From contig CAVYKV010000001.1 in NCBI GenBank assembly GCA_963769255.1, positions 806,001-870,000 on the forward strand: a DNA stretch of 64,000 bases. The letters are read 5' to 3'. Under the pieces are notes generated by a model. It was given only the letters and a program-made list of their open reading frames with translations, did no database searches and was not told where the DNA came from. Shown here in pieces: positions 59,407 through 64,000 of this stretch (position 1 is its first letter; every line of letters begins with the position of its first letter). Both the position numbers and the translations under genes were made by a program. Source of the stretch: JAKACA01 sp963769255 (GTDB lineage Bacteria; Actinomycetota; Acidimicrobiia; Acidimicrobiales; Bog-793).

Positions 59407-59457
59407 TGTCAGAGCGGGGGCCGATCTCCCACGATGAGATCGCAGGAGGTGGTGACG

Positions 59458-59904
59458 ATGGCTCCGACCGGAGACGTGCTGCAATCGCCGGCCGGACGTC
59501 CGCACGCCGTCTTCATCAGCGACTTCCTCCATCTGGGCCGCCCGTTCCCTCGCCTCGCCGCCGTGCTGTTGGATCAGTCCGGGCCATGGGTGAAGGCGGC
59601 CGAGCGGTCGGCCGGCGCACAGGGCTACGCCGTGACGGTGGGGCCGGCCCGGCAGTACGAGTCGGCCGTCATCGTGCCGATGCACTGGCAGCCGACAGCA
59701 GTCGAGCCCCCTGTGCCACCTCTCGACGTCGACATCGAGCTCTCGACGCTGGGCACAGACCATTGCCGGCTGTCGCTGAGCGGGCGTTACCGGGTCCCCG
59801 GCGAGGAGCGAGGGGACAGCGCCGAACGCCGGACCATCCACCGGGAGGCGGAGGCGGCCGTGCGGAGCTTCCTGTACGAGGTCGCCCAGGCGCTCGAGGC
59901 CTGA
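59458..59904 (+). CDS. Hypothetical protein, divergent from the cytochrome operon
   Basis: Not recognised. A 148-residue soluble protein with a possible beta-rich core (VDIELSTLG, CRLSLSGRYRV) and a C-terminal amphipathic helix (REAEAAVRSFLYEVAQALEA), which is faintly SRPBCC-like. The ATG is set by AGGAGGTGGTGACG. It is preceded by a DosR-like box and shares its upstream region with the cytochrome operon, so induction with that operon is likely. Confidence 0.65.
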   Translation: MAPTGDVLQSPAGRPHAVFISDFLHLGRPFPRLAAVLLDQSGPWVKAAERSAGAQGYAVTVGPARQYESAVIVPMHWQPTAVEPPVPPLDVDIELSTLGTDHCRLSLSGRYRVPGEERGDSAERRTIHREAEAAVRSFLYEVAQALEA

Positions 59905-59908
59905 GCAC

Positions 59909-59929
59909 GGCCGGCGGGGCGCCCCGGCC
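59909..59929 (+). terminator. Candidate terminator between convergent genes
   Basis: GC-rich near-palindrome 5 bases after the stop of the gene at 59458: GGCC and GGGGC pair with GCCCC and GGCC with a three-base bulge. No T tract. Confidence 0.3.
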
Positions 59930-59949
59930 AGCGTGCGGCTGCCTGCCGC

Positions 59950-61360
59950 CTACTCGCCCAGGATCCAGCCGCCCTCGCCGGCGAGTGCCCGAGCTTCCTC
60001 CGGCCCCCACGACCCCCGGGGATAGACGACCGGGTTCGGCTTGTCCTCCAGCAAGGCGGCCGCCACCTCCCAGACGTGGCGCAGGCCGTCGGGCCGCGTG
60101 AAGAGGGAGCGGTCCCCGAGCAGGACGTCGTGGACGAGCCGGGAGTAGGCCGGGAGCCCGGAGGAATCGAAGGCCGTTCCGAGCGGCAGGGTGGCGGAGG
60201 CGGCGGCGAGAGCATCGGTAGGACCAGGTCGCTTCGTAACGAGCGAGAGGTCGATCTCGCCGTCCCCGGAGAGCTCGAAACCCAGCGTGTTGCCGGCGCT
60301 CGGGAGGTCGGGCATGGTCTCGGCCGGTTCCTTGAAGCGGATGCTCACCCGCTGGTGGCTCTCTGCCATGCACTTGCCCGTCCGCAGCAGGAACGGCACG
60401 TCCCGCCAGCGCTCGTTGTCCACCCACAGGCGGGCGGCGACGAACGTCTCGGTGCGCGAGTCGGTCGCCACCCCTTTCGTCTCGCGGTAGCCCTCGTACT
60501 GGCCCACGACGACATCGTCGTAGGTGATCGGGCGGAAACAGCCGATGACGTCCTCGCGCGCCACGGCGATGTGCTCGGGGTCGAGCGACCTCGGGGTCCT
60601 CATCGAGACCTCGCCGGCCAGCTGGAAGAGGTGGGTGACGAGCATGTCGAGGATGGCGCCGGTCGACTCGTAGAAGCTCGCTCGCATCCCGACGTCGAGG
60701 GTCTCGGGCACGTCGATCTGCACGCTCTCGATGTGACGGTGATCCCATGCCCCGGCGAAGAGCCCGTTGCCGAAGCGGGCGACATGGATGGACTGCGTGG
60801 CCTCTTTACCGAGAAAGTGGTCGATGCGGTAGATCTGCGGTTCCTTGAAGACCGAATGGGCGACCTTGTCCAGGTGCTCGAAGGACTCGAGCGAGGTCCC
60901 GAACGGCTTCTCGTAGACCACTCGGGAGTTGCGGGCGAGACCATGGACGCCGATGCCCTCGGTGAGCGGGCCGAACGCCGCTGGCGGCACGGCGAGATAG
61001 TGCACGCGCTGTGGTGTGCCGCCGAGCTGCGATTCCGCCTCCTCGACGACGTCGAGGAGGCTGCCCGGACTGGACGCATCGAAGCCGCCACCGGCGAAAC
61101 GCAGCCGCGAACTTGAACTCGGCCCAGGGTCCTTCGGAGGGCTTCGGGCCGAACTCCTCCAGGCTGGTGCGAACCCGTTCCTGGAAGTCCTCGTGGGAGA
61201 CGTTGCCGCGTCCGTTGCCGACGAGGCGCCAGTCCTCCGGGAGCAGACCGGCCTGGGCCAGGCGGAAGAAGGCGGGAAGGACCAGCCGGTGGGCCAGGTC
61301 CCCGGTGGCGCCGAAGAGGATGAAGACGGTCGGCTCTGGCACCATGCGGACGTCGGGCAT
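59950..61360 (-). CDS. zwf: Glucose-6-phosphate 1-dehydrogenase (apparent frameshift)
   Basis: Entry enzyme of the oxidative pentose phosphate pathway. N-terminal part from ATG 61360 (ribosome site GAGGAGAACCG): TVFILFGATGDLAHRLVLPAFF with the NADP loop. The C-terminal part in another frame has VVYEKPFG, the active-site IYRIDHFLGKEATQ, and LPFLLRTGK-like sequence (DVPFLLRTGKCM). The two frames join near 61105-61118: WAEFKF changes to nonsense, and dropping one base, for example one A of CAAG, gives EFSSRLRFAGGGFDASSPG. The corrected product is 469 residues, normal for the family. Without the correction neither frame makes an active enzyme. Confidence 0.85.
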
Positions 61361-61463
61361 CGGTTCTCCTCGGGCTCTGGGAGGCGGCCGCGTCGCCCCC
61401 GATTGCTGAGTTCTACCTGCAGCCGGGCCGTCAGTGGCCCCGTCTCGTCGACTGGTCTACCGG

Positions 61464-61544
61464 TGCGGGCGAGAGGAGTCGAACCTCCACCCCCGAAGGG
61501 ACCGGGTCCTAAGCCCGGCGCGTCTGCCATTTCGCCACGCCCGC
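61464..61544 (-). tRNA. tRNA-Leu (UAG anticodon)
   Basis: The 7-bp acceptor stem GCGGGCG pairs with CGCCCGC, with discriminator A. The D arm carries AAATGGCAGACGC. The anticodon loop is CTTAGGA on a CCGGG stem, giving anticodon UAG. A long variable arm (TCCCTTCGGGGG) marks a class II tRNA, and the T loop is GTTCGACTC. CCA is not encoded. Confidence 0.93.
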
Positions 61545-61569
61545 ACGAGCAGGGGAGCCGCTCCTCACG

Positions 61570-61575
61570 AGCGTA
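61570..61575 (-). promoter_or_regulatory. Candidate -10 hexamer TACGCT for tRNA-Leu
   Basis: On the minus strand TACGCT lies 25 bases before the mature 5' end of tRNA-Leu. No clear -35. Confidence 0.25.
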
Positions 61576-61636
61576 CCCGGGCTCACGGAGATGCCTCGTG
61601 ACCCCACCGACGGCAAGCCGGAGCGCGCCGGGCGGG

Positions 61637-61642
61637 TAGCCT
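61637..61642 (+). promoter_or_regulatory. Candidate -10 hexamer TAGCCT for the second clpP
   Basis: TAGCCT followed by a leader of about 20 bases containing GAGGAGG before the ATG at 61668. Here a ribosome site is present, unlike at the leaderless genes. Confidence 0.4.
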
Positions 61643-61667
61643 CGCAACGACACGACGAGGAGGACGA

Positions 61668-62348
61668 ATGGCCACACCGACACCCGAGTGGCTCGAGAAG
61701 CCGATCGACCCGACGGCCATGGCGAACAACGGTCTGGCGGACCCGGCCACCGACATCTACCGGCAGCTCCTGCGCGAGCGCATCGTCTTCCTCGGGACTC
61801 AGGTGGACCAGACCTCCGCGAACCTCATCTGCGCCGAGCTGCTGCTCCTGGAGGCCGAGGACCCCGGCCGCGACATCCACCTCTACATCAACTCCCCCGG
61901 CGGCTCGGTCACCGACGGCCTCGCCATCTACGACACGATGCAATACGTCACCTGCGACATCTCGACGATCTGCCTCGGTCTCGCCGCCTCGATGGGCCAG
62001 TTCCTCCTGTGTGCCGGGCAGCCCGGGAAGCGCTACGCACTGCCCCACAGCCGCATCCTGATGCACCAGCCCTCGGGGCAGATGCAGGGACAGGCGGCGG
62101 ACATCGCCATCCAGGCGGAGCAGATCATCTACCTGAAGCGGATGATGGCCGAGCGCATCGCCTTCCACACCGGGCAGCCGATCGAGCGCATCGAGGCGGA
62201 CTCCGACCGTGACCGCTGGTTCACGGCCGAGGAGGCCCTCCAGTACGGTTTCATCGACAAGGTCATCGACCGGTCCACGTTGAAGGTGCCCGTCCCGGCG
62301 GAGAAGGTGCCCGTCCCGGCGGAGAAGGTGCCCGTCCCGGCGGAGTAG
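61668..62348 (+). CDS. clpP: ATP-dependent Clp protease proteolytic subunit (second copy)
   Basis: Complete ClpP of 226 residues. The catalytic triad is Ser108 (GLAASMGQ), His133 (LMHQPSG) and Asp182 (SDRDRW), with YINSPGGSV the oxyanion loop. The first 20 residues may be a propeptide. The C-terminus ends in three KVPVPAE heptads encoded by a 21-bp repeat. Two distinct ClpP proteins often form mixed rings in actinobacteria. This copy stands alone, not beside clpX. Ribosome site GAGGAGGACGA. Confidence 0.95.
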   Translation: MATPTPEWLEKPIDPTAMANNGLADPATDIYRQLLRERIVFLGTQVDQTSANLICAELLLLEAEDPGRDIHLYINSPGGSVTDGLAIYDTMQYVTCDISTICLGLAASMGQFLLCAGQPGKRYALPHSRILMHQPSGQMQGQAADIAIQAEQIIYLKRMMAERIAFHTGQPIERIEADSDRDRWFTAEEALQYGFIDKVIDRSTLKVPVPAEKVPVPAEKVPVPAE

Positions 62349-62366
62349 GTGCCCGTCCCGGCGGAG
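62283..62366 (+). repeat. 21-bp tandem repeat, four copies, spanning the clpP stop codon
   Basis: Units start at 62283, 62304, 62325 and 62346. The first three encode KVPVPAE; the fourth begins TAG instead of AAG, and this substitution is the stop codon. The repeat continues in frame past the stop. Confidence 0.92.
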
Positions 62367-62463
62367 AAGGTCCACGGCCGACGCCCCCTCGCCGTCCCGG
62401 GCGTCGCTTACGATTTCGTCGTTGACGCACCGTCCGGGTGCCGGCGAGCCACTGGAGGAGCAC

Positions 62464-63654
62464 GTGCCAGGTCGAGCGGGGTCGAAGCGCCTCGCCTTCG
62501 TGACGCCCCGCTGCGGCCCGGGGGTCGTCGGTGGCGCCGAGGCGGCCGCCCGCGAGGCGGCCATCGGTCTCGCCCGCCGCGGTCATGACGTCGAGATCCT
62601 GGCCACCTGTGCCCGAGACCATTACACGTGGGCGAACGAGTTCCCTGCAGGCGCCTCCGAGGACGACGGCGTCACCATCCGGCGCTTCCGCACGGAGGCG
62701 GGCAGCAGCCCCGCCTGGTCGCACCTCCAGCAGCGGCTGATGCGGGGCGACGTGCTGACCGAGAGCGAGGAGCTCTCCTGGGTGAACGGGCGCTTCCGGG
62801 TGCCCGACCTCTACCTGTACCTGAGCGAGGAGGCCCGGCGCTACGACGCCATCGTCTTCGCCCCCTACCTCTTCTGGTCCACCCTCTACTGCGCCGGCAT
62901 CGCCCGTGAGCGCGCGGTCATGATGCCGTGCCTGCACGACGAGCCGTACGCCCGCCTGGCGCTCGTGCGTGCCGCCTTCGCCGGCAGCGCCGCCACCTGG
63001 TTCCTCTCCGAACCCGAGCACCGGCTCGCCCACCGGCTCGCGCCCCTGCCGTCGGAGCACGCCGTCGTCGGCTGCGCCGTCGAGGAGCCGCCCGGCTACG
63101 ACCCTGACGGGTTCCGGGAGCGTTACGGCCTCGAGCGGCCTTTCGTTCTCTTCGCCGGACGTCGAGAGGATGGGAAGGGGTGGCGGCAGGTGGTGGAGGG
63201 TTTCGGTGCGGCCGTCCTCCGGCACCGGTTGTCGATCGACCTCGTCACCTTCGGCGTCGGTGACGCCCGCGTGCCCCTCGGACTGGACGGCCGGGTGATC
63301 GACCTCGGCTTCCTCGAGGACGCCGAGGTGCCGAACGCCTTCGCCGCCGCCTCCGCCTACCTGCAGCCGAGTTCCAACGAGAGCTTTTCCCGCACGATCA
63401 TGGAGGCCTGGCTGGCAGGCACGGTCGTGATCGCCAACGGCGCCAGCGAGGTCGTGACCTGGCACTGCGAGCGCTCCGGGGGCGGGCTGCTGTACGGCGA
63501 CGAGCTCGAGCTGGGGGAGTGCCTGGCCTTCGCCGCCGAATCGCCGAAGCTGGCGGGCGAGCTGGCCGGGCGGGGGAGGCAGTACGTCCGCTCCAACTAC
63601 ACCTGGCCGAGGGTGCTCGACGCCATGGAGGAGTCCCTGGAGCGACTGCCGTGA
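62464..63654 (+). CDS. Glycosyltransferase, GT4-like
   Basis: A 396-residue GT-B fold protein. The N-terminal acceptor domain starts LAFVTPRCGPGVVGGAE with the Gly-rich loop (about 8-24). The C-terminal donor domain has FVLFAGRREDGKGWRQVVEGF and the nucleotide-sugar motif NESFSRTIMEAWLAGTVVIA (an E-x7-E pattern). Sugar and acceptor unknown. GTG 62464 follows GGAGGAGCAC. Its stop overlaps the next gene (GTGA), so the two probably act in one polysaccharide or glycolipid pathway. Confidence 0.87.
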   Translation: MPGRAGSKRLAFVTPRCGPGVVGGAEAAAREAAIGLARRGHDVEILATCARDHYTWANEFPAGASEDDGVTIRRFRTEAGSSPAWSHLQQRLMRGDVLTESEELSWVNGRFRVPDLYLYLSEEARRYDAIVFAPYLFWSTLYCAGIARERAVMMPCLHDEPYARLALVRAAFAGSAATWFLSEPEHRLAHRLAPLPSEHAVVGCAVEEPPGYDPDGFRERYGLERPFVLFAGRREDGKGWRQVVEGFGAAVLRHRLSIDLVTFGVGDARVPLGLDGRVIDLGFLEDAEVPNAFAAASAYLQPSSNESFSRTIMEAWLAGTVVIANGASEVVTWHCERSGGGLLYGDELELGECLAFAAESPKLAGELAGRGRQYVRSNYTWPRVLDAMEESLERLP

Positions 63655-64000
63655 AGGTTCTCGTCGTCGGGTCGGTGCCCCCGCCGCGCACTGCGCATCG
63701 CCAGTCGCTGCTCGACGCCGTGCTGCGCCTTCGGGCCGCAGGCGCCGAGGTCCGCGTCATGTCGCTCGATCCGCTGGCTGCTGCCCACGGATTCCTCATC
63801 GGGCCGGGGCTGCCGGCGGCGGCGGAGGTCGGATTGCTCGCTCGTGGCTTCGGCGCCGTCGTGGTGCAGATCGAGCCGGGATTGCCCGTGCGACGGGGGG
63901 CGGGTCGTCTCGAACGCTCGGTCGCCCTCCTCACGCTGGCGGCGATGCTGCGGCGCCACGGCGACGTGACGCTCCGCCTGCATCAGTTCGACGATCTCCC
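63651..64000 (+). CDS. Glycosyltransferase-like protein, 5' part
   Basis: The N-terminal 116 residues of a protein cut by the window edge. It begins VKVLVVGSVPPPRTAHRQS, a GT-B-type N-terminal strand and Gly/Pro loop, followed by DAVLRLRAAGAEVRVMSLDP. GTG 63651 overlaps the upstream stop (GTGA). Co-translated with a GT4-like glycosyltransferase, so a related role is likely; the fold call is tentative because the donor domain is missing. Confidence 0.65.
   Translation, partial: MKVLVVGSVPPPRTAHRQSLLDAVLRLRAAGAEVRVMSLDPLAAAHGFLIGPGLPAAAEVGLLARGFGAVVVQIEPGLPVRRGAGRLERSVALLTLAAMLRRHGDVTLRLHQFDDL

Overview
This is high-GC actinobacterial DNA with GTG and TTG starts throughout and long shadow reading frames on the opposite strand. 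The gene order clpP-clpX-folC-ndk-mreBCD-mrdA-rne-rplU-rpmA-obg-proB, proA-nadD-rsfS, xerC-whiG-type sigma-rpsB-tsf-pyrH-frr-cdsA-dxr-rseP-ispG is a core actinobacterial arrangement. The secreted protein with GYWL repeats, the MtrAB-like two-component pair and the leaderless promoters fit an Acidimicrobiia-like member of the Actinomycetota. That placement is inference from gene content, since no rRNA gene is present.

Layout. 1-14.3 kb: protein quality control (partial ClpP, ClpX), folate (FolC), nucleotides (Ndk), cell elongation (MreBCD, PBP2), RNA decay (RNase E/G), ribosome and ribosome assembly (L21, L27, YqgE, Obg) and proline synthesis (ProB). 14.3-21.9 kb: a mixed block with an FAD oxidoreductase, an HD phosphohydrolase, an unknown protein, ProA, a MoxR/VWA pair and a histidine phosphatase. 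21.9-31.3 kb: a secreted repeat protein, class II DAHP synthase, NadD, RsfS, a GerMN lipoprotein downstream of an MtrAB-like pair, a tyrosine recombinase and a WhiG/FliA-type sigma factor. 31.5-42.5 kb: translation genes, then phospholipid and isoprenoid genes with a site-2 protease, a methyltransferase and an Eis-like acetyltransferase. 42.4-55.9 kb: a YhaNO-like nuclease pair, a TPP enzyme, lysine 6-aminotransferase with a semialdehyde dehydrogenase, an HpnO/HpnA-like pair, a hydrolase-like lipoprotein lacking its nucleophile, and a nitroreductase. 55.9-64 kb: a YceI protein with a strong promoter and palindromic operator, a NarL/DosR-type regulator behind a cytochrome b6-like operon, glucose-6-phosphate dehydrogenase, tRNA-Leu, a second ClpP and two glycosyltransferases.

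Three observations cut across the window. First, five genes (VWA protein, histidine phosphatase, YhaN-like ATPase, a small membrane protein, Zwf) are each restored to full length by removing exactly one base. This points to single-base insertions in the sequence, or less likely to true frameshifts. Second, many genes have a TANNNT hexamer 4-9 bases before the start codon, which implies leaderless mRNAs. Third, the divergent region between the cytochrome operon and an unknown gene carries two oppositely oriented GGGAC-N4-GGCCC boxes that resemble DosR/DevR sites, and a DosR-like regulator lies at the end of that operon. This is the best candidate here for an undescribed regulatory unit.
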